From NCBI GenBank assembly GCA_934216615.1, contig CAKQCB010000002.1, forward strand, positions 372,001 to 436,000: DNA of 64,000 bases, given 5' to 3'. The translations under genes were made by a program, and so were the position numbers. A model generated the notes under the pieces. That model was given only the letters and a program-made list of their open reading frames with translations, made no database searches and had not been told where the DNA came from. This DNA comes from an uncultured Anaerolineae bacterium. GTDB taxonomy: Bacteria; Chloroflexota; Anaerolineae; Aggregatilineales; Phototrophicaceae. Below are positions 51,406 through 60,262 of this stretch, in pieces (within the stretch, counting starts at the first letter, position 1; each line of letters begins with the position of its first letter).

Positions 51406-52419
51406 ATGACCCAACAAAAGAAACGTATTTTGACCGGTGACCGTCCTACGGGGAAACTGCACTTAGGGCATTATGTCGGGACGTTGCAAAACCGCGTTCG
51501 ACTTCAAGACGAATACGATTGTTTTTTCATCGTTGCCGACTTACATACCCTCACCACCAAACCTGAAAAAGCGCACCTTGAACTGCTGGAAGAAAATATT
51601 CACAGCATCGTGCTGGACTATCTGAGCGCGGGCATTGACCCTGAAAAATGCTCTATTTTCTTGCAAAGCGCGGTCACTGGGACCTACGAACTCAACCTGT
51701 ATTTTGAGATGTTGACGACGGTGAACCGCCTCGAACGGGTTCCCAGCCTGAAAGAAATGGCACACGCCGCCAATATGGATGAAGCGATGCCCTTCGGGTT
51801 ATTGGGCTACCCTGTTCTGCAAGCCGCCGACATTCTTTTGCCTCGCGCACATCTTGTCCCTGTAGGGAAAGATAACGAATCGCACATTGAAGTCACGCGC
51901 GAGTTAGCCCGCCGTTTCAACTACCTGTATGGCGAAGTGTTCCCCATTCCCGACGTGCTGATTGGAGATGTCCCGTCGCTCATCGGCATTGATGGGCAAG
52001 CCAAGATGAGCAAGTCGCTGAATAATGCGATCTTCCTCAGCGACACAGAAGCCGACGTCAACCAAAAGGTGCGCGGGATGTTCACCGACCCCAACCGCGT
52101 CCGCGCTGACATCCCGGGTCGTGTGGAAGGCAACCCCGTCTTTATTTATCACGACGCCTTTAACCCCAACGTCGATGAAGTGAATGACCTCAAAGAACGT
52201 TACCTTTTGGGTACAGTAGGCGACGTCGAAGTGAAGAAGAAGCTCGCCGTCGCCATCAACAACTTCTTAGAGCCGATGCGTGAACGGCGTGCCAAGTACG
52301 AGAACAACCCCAACTTGGTAAAAGATGTCCTCCTCAGCGGGACGGACAACGCTAACAAAGAAGCGAATGAAACCTTAAAACTGGTTCGTGATGCGATGGG
52401 GATGTATCGCTTGTCTTAG
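51406..52419 (+). CDS. trpS: Tryptophanyl-tRNA synthetase
   Basis: 337-aa class Ic synthetase. HIGH is HLGH (19-22) in TGKLHLGHYVG; KMSKS is exact at 200-204 (QAKMSKSLNN). Full length. It charges tRNA-Trp and is controlled by the T-box in its own leader. It is followed by a hairpin, so it is monocistronic. Confidence 0.98.
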   Translation: MTQQKKRILTGDRPTGKLHLGHYVGTLQNRVRLQDEYDCFFIVADLHTLTTKPEKAHLELLEENIHSIVLDYLSAGIDPEKCSIFLQSAVTGTYELNLYFEMLTTVNRLERVPSLKEMAHAANMDEAMPFGLLGYPVLQAADILLPRAHLVPVGKDNESHIEVTRELARRFNYLYGEVFPIPDVLIGDVPSLIGIDGQAKMSKSLNNAIFLSDTEADVNQKVRGMFTDPNRVRADIPGRVEGNPVFIYHDAFNPNVDEVNDLKERYLLGTVGDVEVKKKLAVAINNFLEPMRERRAKYENNPNLVKDVLLSGTDNANKEANETLKLVRDAMGMYRLS

Positions 52420-52424
52420 TCAAA

Positions 52425-52459
52425 AAGAACCTCACCCAGTAAATTTGGGTGAGGTTCTT
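52425..52459. terminator. Bidirectional terminator after trpS
   Basis: AAGAACCTCACCCA and its exact complement around a 7-base loop. Read on the minus strand it is followed by a T-run, so it also serves the convergent DUF4177-like gene. Confidence 0.8.
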
Positions 52460-52473
52460 CAATATTATCTATA

Positions 52474-52773
52474 TCAATCGCAATTATGCGGATGGCGTTC
52501 TAGGGCGTTTAAAAGCGCAAAGATATTGGTTTGTCCATGTATTCCACCGGAGCCGTTATCGCCTACTAAGATATCCCCTTTAGACCCTTGCTTCACTGGC
52601 TCCATGCGAACCAGTTCCCAGCCTTCAGCGCCTAACGCATTTAAACGTGGGATCAGCGCTTCAACCGTATAACGCGGAATACCGGATTTCCAATCGCGCA
52701 TGTGCATCAGAAAATCCATCTCGCGTTCAGCATCGGCTTCTAGGACAAGCGTTAAATATTCCCACTGTATCAT
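52474..52773 (-). CDS. DUF4177-like protein, copy A, C terminus frameshifted
   Basis: 99 aa as read. WEYLTLVLEADAEREMDFL and LNALGAEGWELVRMEPV match the DUF4177-like family and the neighbour gene. The family ends with FxCAFKRP; here that sequence is found only in another frame (TGC GCT TTT AAA CGC CCT, then stop at 52484-52486), and the annotated frame ends instead in an unrelated tail (LLNALERHPHNCD). Comparison with copy B gives a 5-base length difference just before it, which shifts the frame. ATG 52773 has AAAGGA 8 bases upstream. Function unknown; could be a decaying duplicate or a sequencing error. Confidence 0.7.
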   Translation of the reverse strand: MIQWEYLTLVLEADAEREMDFLMHMRDWKSGIPRYTVEALIPRLNALGAEGWELVRMEPVKQGSKGDILVGDNGSGGIHGQTNIFALLNALERHPHNCD

Positions 52774-52882
52774 GTTGATCATCCTTTCTTCGATATCTTA
52801 TTTAAAGTGATGGTTGATACATCACAGCATCGCACAATAAATAAGAGGCTCGCGTGAATATCCTCAAGATATACCAATAAAT

Positions 52883-53167
52883 TTATGGGGAGGCGGGCGC
52901 TTTAGGGCGTTTAAACGCACAAAAATATTGTTTTGCCCACGAATAGCCCGCGCTATCGCTGATCATAATATCGCCTTTTTCCCCTTGCTTGACCGCTTCA
53001 ATCCGAATCAGTTCCCAACCGTCTTCGCCCAAAGCGTTCAAACGCGGGATCAACGATTCGACTGCATAACGCGGAACGCCGGATTTCCAATCGCGAAATT
53101 CTAAAAGAAAATCCATCTCGCGTTCAGCATCGGCTTCTAGGACAAGGATTAAGTATTCCCACTTCAT
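52883..53167 (-). CDS. DUF4177-like protein, copy B, intact
   Basis: 94 aa. KWEYLILVLEADAEREMDFL, LNALGEDGWELIRIEAV and the C-terminal QYFCAFKRP are the family blocks. ATG 53167 has AAAGGA about 10 bases upstream. Upstream of copy A on the same strand, with which it shares most of the first 70 residues. No function is known for the family; the fold is probably small alpha/beta. Confidence 0.8.
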   Translation of the reverse strand: MKWEYLILVLEADAEREMDFLLEFRDWKSGVPRYAVESLIPRLNALGEDGWELIRIEAVKQGEKGDIMISDSAGYSWAKQYFCAFKRPKAPASP

Positions 53168-53246
53168 GAGCTTGTCATCCTTTGGTTAGAAAATGTTCGT
53201 GTTCCTTTTTTCTACGCAAAAAAGATGACTTTGTTGCAAATGGGGT

Positions 53247-53660
53247 TTAACCATCGACCACATTAGACGGCAAATAAATGATCTGTCCTGAGAAAATCGC
53301 ATCCGGATTTTCTAAGCAGTTTTGGGTTTGCAAATCAGTGATGGTTGTGCCTGTCGCTTCGGCTAAAAGACCGAGGCTATCGCCTGCGGCAATCGTGTAT
53401 TCAAACCACCCCGGCGGAATCGGGCATCCACTTTGTGGGTTTGTCCCGCCAGTCGCGCCTGTATCAAAGGACGTCGCGAGCGTTGCTTGAGGGGTCAAAT
53501 TTGTCTCAGGAATAATCAACGGAATCTGTTCCTGTTGAAAAACCACTGTCGGCTGTGGAGTGGGTGTCATCGGGACGTTGGACAAGTTACACGCGGTAAT
53601 CATCAAAATCCCCGACAAGAATAACAGCATATTTTTTAAACGGCGGTGTATCTGCATCAT
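53247..53660 (-). CDS. LysM-domain lipoprotein
   Basis: 137 aa. The signal peptide ends in the lipobox ITAC, so Cys is lipidated. A Thr/Pro-rich linker leads to a C-terminal LysM-like domain (EYTIAAGDSLGLLAEATGTTITDLQTQN...GQIIYLP), with a pair of Cys that may stabilise it. It should bind peptidoglycan or chitin-like glycans. ATG 53660 has AAAGGA 6 bases upstream; a second Met follows directly. Confidence 0.85.
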   Translation of the reverse strand: MMQIHRRLKNMLLFLSGILMITACNLSNVPMTPTPQPTVVFQQEQIPLIIPETNLTPQATLATSFDTGATGGTNPQSGCPIPPGWFEYTIAAGDSLGLLAEATGTTITDLQTQNCLENPDAIFSGQIIYLPSNVVDG

Positions 53661-53778
53661 CTTTTGTCCTTTCAAAATGATGAGCATGTCACAAAATTAA
53701 CAGACAGGTCTGTCATTATCTTGTATTACAACCCGTTTAGCTAAATTTTAGATGAGACGTACCGCAAAATATGCGCAC

Positions 53779-55182
53779 TTAAAATGGCTCTGCATGGATC
53801 GTGATGCGCGTAAACTGGCTAAATTGAGTGCGCAGTTGGGTTTCCGCATCTTCGGCTAAAGTATGCGCCTCTTCAATAGAGATTTGTGCGGGCAAAGCCG
53901 CATGAATCGACAGGTTACAGCCTTCATCAAATACGGTCGTGTGCAGGTCGTGCCAGCGCGCTTGAGGAAAACGCGCTTGTAAAAAGTCCATCACCTCTTT
54001 TTGTAAATCCGTCGGGTTGATGACGCTGGCAACATGGGGCGAAACGATCTGCATTTCAGGTTCGATATGCGTGACAATTTTCTTGATTTGCGGGACTTCC
54101 GCTTTAATACGGCGTTCTAAATCACTCACTTGCTGATGCGCACGCTCAAGGGTTAAACCCCGCGCAACCTCAACATGAAGCTCCATCCATTCACCCTCAT
54201 CATCTTTGAAGACCTGTACTTCATGGGTGGAGAGACCTAAAGCATCGCCATGTGAACGCGCGATCTGCGCATAGTTTTGTTCCACGTCTTCGTTAGGCAG
54301 GAATTTGACAGCGACTTCGCTCACCCCCTCAAGTTGATTAAAAAGTACATCTCTGACTTCTTGCGCAACCACCGCATTTTGAGCCGTTGTGTTGTAGGGT
54401 GAAACCTGTACCTCAATGTCAATAAAAGCATCGTCGGTGGTACCGCGACTTCGCGCCCGAAAAACAGAATCCACCGATGGGACAGAACGGGCAATCGCTT
54501 CGATCACTTGGGGTTCAAACGGCGCGGTATCGACCAAGACGCTTCCCGTTTGGTGAAGCACTTTCCACCCCGCGCGGACGATCATCACCACCACGATCAA
54601 CGCTGCGACAGGGTCTGCCCATGTCCAGCCTAAAGACACCAACACTAAGCTGACCAACACAGAGAGTGTGACATATACATCGGCAGAGGTATTGGCGGCG
54701 TCGGCAATCAACACTTCAGATTGCAACGTTTCCCCTTGATGCCGTTCGTATCGACTGGTGAACAGGTTGACGACCAACGTGCCCAGCATCACAACGAAAG
54801 TTAAGATATCCACCTGCGGTGTTTCACCCGAAGCGAACCGTTCTAATGCGCTGGTGACAATTTCCCAAGCCGTGATGAACAATAAAATCCCGATGCCTAA
54901 AGCGGCGACGGTTTCAAAACGACCATGACCATACGGGTGATTTTCATCCGCTGGTTTTGACGCGATGCGATTTCCAACCAGACCGATCACGTTAGAAGCA
55001 CCATCCATCAACGAATGAAACCCATCCGCCGTGATGGAGACCGCCCCCGTGACCGCGCCGATCAGCAATTTAGCGATTGCGACTGCAAAGTTAAGCCCCA
55101 TCACGACGATCAATACACGTTGAACTTGGGCGCGTTTCTCCATCATGGGTTGTTCTCGATATTGGTTTAATAAACGATTCAT
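53779..55182 (-). CDS. Cation diffusion facilitator (CDF) transporter
   Basis: 467 aa. Six helices (about 20-205); helix 2 has ADGFHSLMDGASN with the His and Asp ligands. Helix 5 reads ADAANTSADVYVT: Asn takes the place of the His in Zn-transporters, which suggests a different metal preference. Two cytoplasmic ZT-dimer-like domains follow (about 212-300 and 310-460), one more than usual. It exports a divalent cation from the cytoplasm. The start is uncertain: ATG 55182 is chosen, but no candidate has a good site and the frame is open to 55266. It is divergent from an SDR gene. Confidence 0.82.
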   Translation of the reverse strand: MNRLLNQYREQPMMEKRAQVQRVLIVVMGLNFAVAIAKLLIGAVTGAVSITADGFHSLMDGASNVIGLVGNRIASKPADENHPYGHGRFETVAALGIGILLFITAWEIVTSALERFASGETPQVDILTFVVMLGTLVVNLFTSRYERHQGETLQSEVLIADAANTSADVYVTLSVLVSLVLVSLGWTWADPVAALIVVVMIVRAGWKVLHQTGSVLVDTAPFEPQVIEAIARSVPSVDSVFRARSRGTTDDAFIDIEVQVSPYNTTAQNAVVAQEVRDVLFNQLEGVSEVAVKFLPNEDVEQNYAQIARSHGDALGLSTHEVQVFKDDEGEWMELHVEVARGLTLERAHQQVSDLERRIKAEVPQIKKIVTHIEPEMQIVSPHVASVINPTDLQKEVMDFLQARFPQARWHDLHTTVFDEGCNLSIHAALPAQISIEEAHTLAEDAETQLRTQFSQFTRITIHAEPF

Positions 55183-55283
55183 TGCTAGAGTAAAGGATGA
55201 GGAAGGGTTTTGACAATCTAAAGTAAATAAATTCGATTCACCACGATCCATAATTTCGTACAGCAAAAATTCTATTGTTACGC

Positions 55284-56201
55284 ATGGTAAATTTTATGAT
55301 AAATGCCGCTACAACCGTTCTTGTTACAGGCGCGTCCAGTGGTATTGGACGCGTCACCGCCAAGTATTTACAAGAAGCTGGCTATCGTGTTTTTGGCACG
55401 AGTAGAAACCCCACCCAATCGCATCAAGAGGGTTTCCCCCTCATCCAACTGGATATCACTGACGCCGAATCGGTTGAGCGCTGCATCCAATATGTCTTAG
55501 ACACCGTCGGAAGTATTGATGTTTTGGTCAATAACGCAGGCGTGGATATGGTGGGTGCGTTCGAAGAAAACACGCTAGAAGATGGGCGTTGGGTTTTTGA
55601 AACCAACTTTTTCGGCACCGCCAATATGATTCGGACCGTCTTGCCGTATATGCGCGCGCAGGGTCAAGGGCGCATCATCAATATCACCTCGGCGTTAGGG
55701 GTGGCCGCTTTCCCCTTCGAGTCGTATTACTGCTCCAGCAAATATGCGATTGAAGGGCTTACAGAAAGTATTCGCTACGAACTTTCACTATTCCCGAATA
55801 TTCATATCTGTACCGTTCAGCCCGGTTTCTTTCAATCCGAGATGGTCAACCGTCAGCGTGAGCCTGCGCAAACACTCGCGGCATACGCGCCGATCCGTCA
55901 AAACGCGGTAGCGTATGGGAAGAAGTTTTCTCATGAAAGCCCAGACCCGCTTCCTGTCGCAAAAACCATCGAACGGATCATCCGCACAAAAACACCAAAG
56001 CGCAGTTACCCCGTCGGCATTGAAGCCCATCTTGCTCCACCCCTTGCACATGCCCTGCCTGAAAGTTGGATTATGAAAGCGGGGCGCTGGTTGTTAGGTG
56101 TGGATGACTGGCGAAAAGACATGCAAACTTTCGGCGTGAAAGCGGGTGGAGTTGGGCTTCTAGGGCTGATAATTTATCGGATATTCAAGCGAAATCGATA
56201 G
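55284..56201 (+). CDS. Short-chain dehydrogenase/reductase
   Basis: 305-aa classical SDR. The Rossmann loop is TGASSGIG, NNAG motif present, catalytic Ser in NITSALG, Tyr-x3-Lys in YYCSSKYAIEG, then CTVQPGFF. A C-terminal extension ends in a hydrophobic helix (GLLGLIIYRIF) that may attach it to the membrane. NAD(P)-dependent; substrate unknown. The start is ATG 55284 or 55296; neither has a clear site. Divergent from the CDF gene. Confidence 0.88.
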   Translation: MVNFMINAATTVLVTGASSGIGRVTAKYLQEAGYRVFGTSRNPTQSHQEGFPLIQLDITDAESVERCIQYVLDTVGSIDVLVNNAGVDMVGAFEENTLEDGRWVFETNFFGTANMIRTVLPYMRAQGQGRIINITSALGVAAFPFESYYCSSKYAIEGLTESIRYELSLFPNIHICTVQPGFFQSEMVNRQREPAQTLAAYAPIRQNAVAYGKKFSHESPDPLPVAKTIERIIRTKTPKRSYPVGIEAHLAPPLAHALPESWIMKAGRWLLGVDDWRKDMQTFGVKAGGVGLLGLIIYRIFKRNR

Positions 56202-56367
56202 ATATTGTTGCATTATATTCGTCAAGGATTACAATTTGCTTTGTTAAGCCGTCTTGAAGAGTCTTTGAACCTTTTTGGAATCCTTTGTTTACTATACAAG
56301 AAGGGGAGAATTCAATTGCTTAACAGGTTCCGCTTCTATAAATTTTATTATTCTTAAGGAGCATTTC

Positions 56368-58035
56368 ATGAAGAAGTCCCTGCGACTCGTGTCGATGGCA
56401 TCCATCGCTGCGCTGGGTATTGGGATTGTGCCAGCATTTGCACAAGAAAACCCGAACCAGACCGTGAGTGACGAAGGTTGGATCACTTACGCTGCTGAAA
56501 GCTGTGATTATGGTGGCAACTTGCTATCCATCACTGCCATTGATGAGCACACTGTAGAAATTCAATTGTGCAATCCAGACCCAGCATTACCCTCCAAGTT
56601 GGCCTTCGGTGCGATGTCTATCTCACCCTCGGAATATTTGGAATCCACGGGTGGCGGCGGTCAATTGATCCAAAGCCCTGTGGGTACTGGCCCCTACCGC
56701 TTAGTGAGCTGGGAACAAGGTACAGAAATCGTCCTTGAACAAAATCCTGATTACTGGGGTGAATTCAACGGTGAACCGACCTTGATCTTCCGCTGGAACT
56801 CTGAAGCAGCCGCCCGCTTAGTTGAATTACAAGCAGGGACTGCCGATGGTATGGACAACCCAGCCCCTGGCGATTTTGAAGTCATCGCCAATGACCCGAA
56901 CCTGAACTTGATCGAACGTCCGGGCACCAATGTCTTCTATGTAGGTATCAACAATACCGTTGCTCCATTTGATGATGTTCGCGTGCGCCAAGCCTTGGCT
57001 TATGCGATTGATCGTCAACGTATTGTGGACAACTTCTACCCCGCAGGTTCCATTACGGCAACCCAATTTATGCCGCCGGACATCTTCGGTTTCACCCCAG
57101 AAGTTGAAGCCTTCCCCTATGATCCTGATCAAGCACGCGCTTTACTTGAAGAAGCCGCCGCAGAATTAGGGTTCACACTGCCCATCGAAACCACATTGAG
57201 CTACCGCGATGTCGTGCGCAGCTACCTGCCTCAACCGGGCATCGTCGCGCAAGACTTGCAAGCGCAATTGGCTGAAGTTGGCATCAATGTCACCATCGAC
57301 CTGCAAGAATCAGGGACATTCATTGATAACTCTGACGCGGGTCTTTTGAGCCTGCACTTGTTGGGCTGGGGTGCTGACTATCCTGATGCAACCAACTTCT
57401 TGGACTATCACTTCGGTGCAGGTTCAAGCGATCAATTCGGTACCAAATTCACAGAATTGACCGATGCGTTATCAGCTGGTGCAGCATTGGCTGACCCCGC
57501 AGAACGTTACCCCTACTACATTGAAGCCAACACCTTAATCCGTGATCTCGTCCCGATGATCCCGATTGCTCACGGTGGTTCTGGCGTCGCTTACACTGTT
57601 GACATTGAAGGCGCACACACTGGCCCCTTGGGCAACGAAGAATTCTCCGTCATGAGCGATCCTGATGATGATAACTTCGTTTGGATTCAAAACGGTGAAC
57701 CCGCTGGTCTTTACTGCCCAGACGAATCCGACGGTGAAGCCCTCCGTGTCTGCTTGCAAGTCAACGAATCCTTGTTGGCTTACGAACTCGCCGGTACCGC
57801 TGTCGTTCCCGCATTGGCTGAAAGCTACGAAGCCAGTGAAGACCTCACGACATGGACATTCCACTTGCGTGAAGGTGTCACATTCCACGATGGTTCCGCT
57901 TTTGATGCAAACGATGTTGTCATGAGCTTAGCTGTACAATGGGATGCTGCCAATCCATTACACGTTGGCCGTGATGGTAGCTTCAGCTACTTCTCTGCCT
58001 TCTTCAATGGGTTCTTGAACACACCTGCTGAATAA
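56368..58035 (+). CDS. Circularly permuted family-5 solute-binding protein of a peptide-type ABC importer
   Basis: 555 aa, signal peptide to about residue 25 (IVPAFAQ). The mature N terminus begins with what is normally the middle of SBP_bac_5 proteins: DEHTVEIQL (about 60), SPVGTGPYRLVSWEQGTEIVLEQNPDYWG, then RQALAYAIDRQRIVDNFY and the usual late part with DPAERYPYYIEANTLIRD. At the C terminus (about 437-550) lies the segment that normally starts the mature protein: NGEPAGLYCPDESDGEALRV, ESLLAYELAGTAVVPALAES, FHLREGVTFHDGSAFDANDVV and a final FSAFFNGFLN. Cys46/68 and Cys450/462 could form disulfides. ATG 56368 has AAGGAG 6 bases upstream. It captures peptides or similar solutes for the two permeases downstream. 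Confidence 0.88.
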   Translation: MKKSLRLVSMASIAALGIGIVPAFAQENPNQTVSDEGWITYAAESCDYGGNLLSITAIDEHTVEIQLCNPDPALPSKLAFGAMSISPSEYLESTGGGGQLIQSPVGTGPYRLVSWEQGTEIVLEQNPDYWGEFNGEPTLIFRWNSEAAARLVELQAGTADGMDNPAPGDFEVIANDPNLNLIERPGTNVFYVGINNTVAPFDDVRVRQALAYAIDRQRIVDNFYPAGSITATQFMPPDIFGFTPEVEAFPYDPDQARALLEEAAAELGFTLPIETTLSYRDVVRSYLPQPGIVAQDLQAQLAEVGINVTIDLQESGTFIDNSDAGLLSLHLLGWGADYPDATNFLDYHFGAGSSDQFGTKFTELTDALSAGAALADPAERYPYYIEANTLIRDLVPMIPIAHGGSGVAYTVDIEGAHTGPLGNEEFSVMSDPDDDNFVWIQNGEPAGLYCPDESDGEALRVCLQVNESLLAYELAGTAVVPALAESYEASEDLTTWTFHLREGVTFHDGSAFDANDVVMSLAVQWDAANPLHVGRDGSFSYFSAFFNGFLNTPAE

Positions 58036-58057
58036 CAGCGCTTTTAGAAATGCAAAA

Positions 58058-58092
58058 GATAAGCACCTGCCTTATGAAGGCAGGTGCTTATC
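58058..58092 (+). repeat. 16-bp perfect hairpin between binding-protein and permease genes
   Basis: GATAAGCACCTGCCTT, ATG loop, exact complement. It lies 23 bases past the binding-protein stop and has no T-run, so it likely stabilises the upstream message or attenuates the permease part, as REP-like hairpins do in other ABC operons. This would yield more binding protein than permease. Confidence 0.7.
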
Positions 58093-58135
58093 CTGACACT
58101 TCCTTCATTCTCAATTTAAACAAAGCTAAACTCTC

Positions 58136-59212
58136 ATGGCCTCATTCATACTTCGGCGAGTGCTTTCCGCCATTCCTGTATTGTTAGGTATCCTCGCAGT
58201 TACATTTTTCATTGCCCGCGCCATCCCCGGTGACCCTTGTCGCGCAGTGTTGGGCGAACGTGCTACCGATGCAATTTGTGATGCGTACTTTATCCGCAAC
58301 GGCTTAGATCAACCGGTTTTAGTGCAATTTGGCATTTATGTCTCGCGCATTGTGACGGGTGACTTTGAAAATTCGCTGCGTTTTGGACGGCCTGTAGGTG
58401 AATTGATGGCAGAAAGAATGCCTGTCACCATTGAGTTAGGGCTTTCCGCAATGCTCTTTGCAACCCTTGTCGGCATCCCACTAGGCATTATGTCGGCCTA
58501 TTGGCGCAATTCCCCCTTAGATGTAGGCACGATGATCGGCGCGAATATTGGCGTATCGATGCCCGTGTTCTGGCTTGGCCTCATGCTGGCTTATATCTTT
58601 TCCGTGTTACTCAAAGATACACCGTTCGCACTTCCCCCTTCAGGACGGCTTCCCGCAGGGTTTCAATCCGTGCCGTTCTATGTTCAGTGGGGGATTGCCA
58701 CCAGCGAACAAGCGGCTGGTGGACTGTTGATGTTTTTAGGACGTTTTAATCTTCTCAATGCGGTACTCACCCTCAATTGGGACCTTTTTGTCGCGGCGTT
58801 CCGCCATCTCGTCTTGCCCGCCGTCGCCGTCGGTACGATCCCGCTGGCGATCATTGCGCGGATGACCCGTTCCAGTGTTTTGGAAACGTTAAACCAAGAT
58901 TATGTACGCACAGCCCGCGCCAAAGGGCTAAATGAATTTGTAGTGGTCATTAAACATGCTGTCCGAAATGCCTTACTGCCTATCGTCACGGTGATTGGTT
59001 TGAATTTTAGTCTGCTCGTCAGCGGTGCCGTGTTGACTGAAACGATTTTTGGTCTCACTGGGGTAGGACGCACGCTCGTAGAAAGTATTACCTCGCGCGA
59101 TTATACGTTGATTCAAGGGTTCACCTTCGTGATCGCGGCATTATTCGTAATCATCAATCTCGTCGTTGATATTCTCTACGGCTACCTTGATCCACGCATC
59201 CGCATCAGCTAG
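58136..59212 (+). CDS. dppB: ABC transporter permease, DppB-like
   Basis: 358 aa. MASFILRRVLSAIPVLLGILAVTFFIARAIPGDP is split over the first helix and the DppB N-terminal motif. The EAA loop, YVRTARAKGLNEFVVVIKHAVRNALLP, is canonical, and the end reads DILYGYLDPRIR. A ~60-residue insertion between helices 4 and 5 (GRLPAGFQ onward) faces outside. It pairs with the DppC-like subunit. No ATPase genes follow in this operon, so DppD/F must be elsewhere. Confidence 0.93.
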   Translation: MASFILRRVLSAIPVLLGILAVTFFIARAIPGDPCRAVLGERATDAICDAYFIRNGLDQPVLVQFGIYVSRIVTGDFENSLRFGRPVGELMAERMPVTIELGLSAMLFATLVGIPLGIMSAYWRNSPLDVGTMIGANIGVSMPVFWLGLMLAYIFSVLLKDTPFALPPSGRLPAGFQSVPFYVQWGIATSEQAAGGLLMFLGRFNLLNAVLTLNWDLFVAAFRHLVLPAVAVGTIPLAIIARMTRSSVLETLNQDYVRTARAKGLNEFVVVIKHAVRNALLPIVTVIGLNFSLLVSGAVLTETIFGLTGVGRTLVESITSRDYTLIQGFTFVIAALFVIINLVVDILYGYLDPRIRIS

Positions 59213-59229
59213 GAAGAGACGATCTCACC

Positions 59230-60186
59230 ATGACGACGAATTCAGTCACCACGATTCAAACACCTAATTCACCTGAAATTAAACGGGTTGGAAGCAGTAT
59301 TTGGCGAGAAGGGCTTAAAAATTTGCGCCGCAGTCGGTCCGCAGTTGTCGGCATCGGCATCATTCTATTTATGGTTTTTATCGCGGTTGCAGCCCCCGTC
59401 ATCTCTCCTTATAGCCCGATCCAATCCATGATTGGTCAGCCCGGCCACACCGGACAACTGCCCCGAAAACCGCCCTGTATCCATCTTTTAGGGTGTCCCG
59501 CAGAAGAACCAGAACATCTCATGGGGCTAGACTTAAACGCTCGCGATATGTTCAGCCGTGTATTATGGGGCGCACAAACTTCATTGGTTGTCGGCTTCTT
59601 CAGCGTCATTTTCTCGATCATCATCGGTGCCTTCATCGGGATGATTTCGGGCTACGCTGGCGGATGGATCGACAATATCATCATGCGTTTGATGGACGTG
59701 TTGATGGCCTTCCCTTCCCTGCTCCTCGCCATCGCGATTGTGACCGTGTTGGGGCCAGGTCTACAAAACGCGCTGATGGCGATTGCGATTGTCTCCATTC
59801 CAGTCTATGCGCGGCTTGCACGCGCCAGCGTCTTGTCTGTGAAAGAGTTGGAATTCATCACCGCCGAACGCGCTTTAGGGGCGAAGCCCTTAACGATTTT
59901 GTTCGGTCAAATTTTGCCCAATGCCCTCACCCCTCTGATCGTTCAAGGGACATTAGGGATCGGTGGCGCGGTCTTAGAAGCGGCGGCGCTCTCGTTCCTT
60001 GGCTTAGGGACACAACCCCCTACACCTGAATGGGGCGCGATTTTAAGTGAAGGTCGTAATTATGTATTTACGTCCCCGCACTTAGTCTTCTTCCCGGGCT
60101 TTGCGATTATGCTCACCGTATTAGGGTTTAATCTATTAGGGGACGGTCTGCGCGACGCATTAGACCCGCGCTTAAACCGTATTTAA
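59230..60186 (+). CDS. dppC: ABC transporter permease, DppC-like
   Basis: 318 aa. HLMGLDLNARDMFSRVLWGAQTSLVVGF is the DppC/OppC signature; the EAA loop is FITAERALGAKPLTILFGQILPNALTP; the C terminus reads FNLLGDGLRDALDPRL. A Cys-containing external loop (KPPCIHLLGCPAEEPE) is unusual and could form a disulfide. AGGA lies 10 or so bases before ATG 59230. Last gene of the operon; a terminator follows. Confidence 0.95.
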   Translation: MTTNSVTTIQTPNSPEIKRVGSSIWREGLKNLRRSRSAVVGIGIILFMVFIAVAAPVISPYSPIQSMIGQPGHTGQLPRKPPCIHLLGCPAEEPEHLMGLDLNARDMFSRVLWGAQTSLVVGFFSVIFSIIIGAFIGMISGYAGGWIDNIIMRLMDVLMAFPSLLLAIAIVTVLGPGLQNALMAIAIVSIPVYARLARASVLSVKELEFITAERALGAKPLTILFGQILPNALTPLIVQGTLGIGGAVLEAAALSFLGLGTQPPTPEWGAILSEGRNYVFTSPHLVFFPGFAIMLTVLGFNLLGDGLRDALDPRLNRI

Positions 60187-60214
60187 GGGTGTTCGTTCAC
60201 CCATCGAATTTATG

Positions 60215-60246
60215 AAACCTCACGCTTTGTGAGGTTTTGTTTTTTC
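60215..60246 (+). terminator. Terminator of the dpp-type operon
   Basis: AAACCTCAC, GCTTT loop, GTGAGGTTT, then TGTTTTTTC. It lies 29 bases past the DppC-like stop and faces the convergent rimI gene. Confidence 0.85.
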
Positions 60247-60262
60247 ATAACGTGGGGATTCG

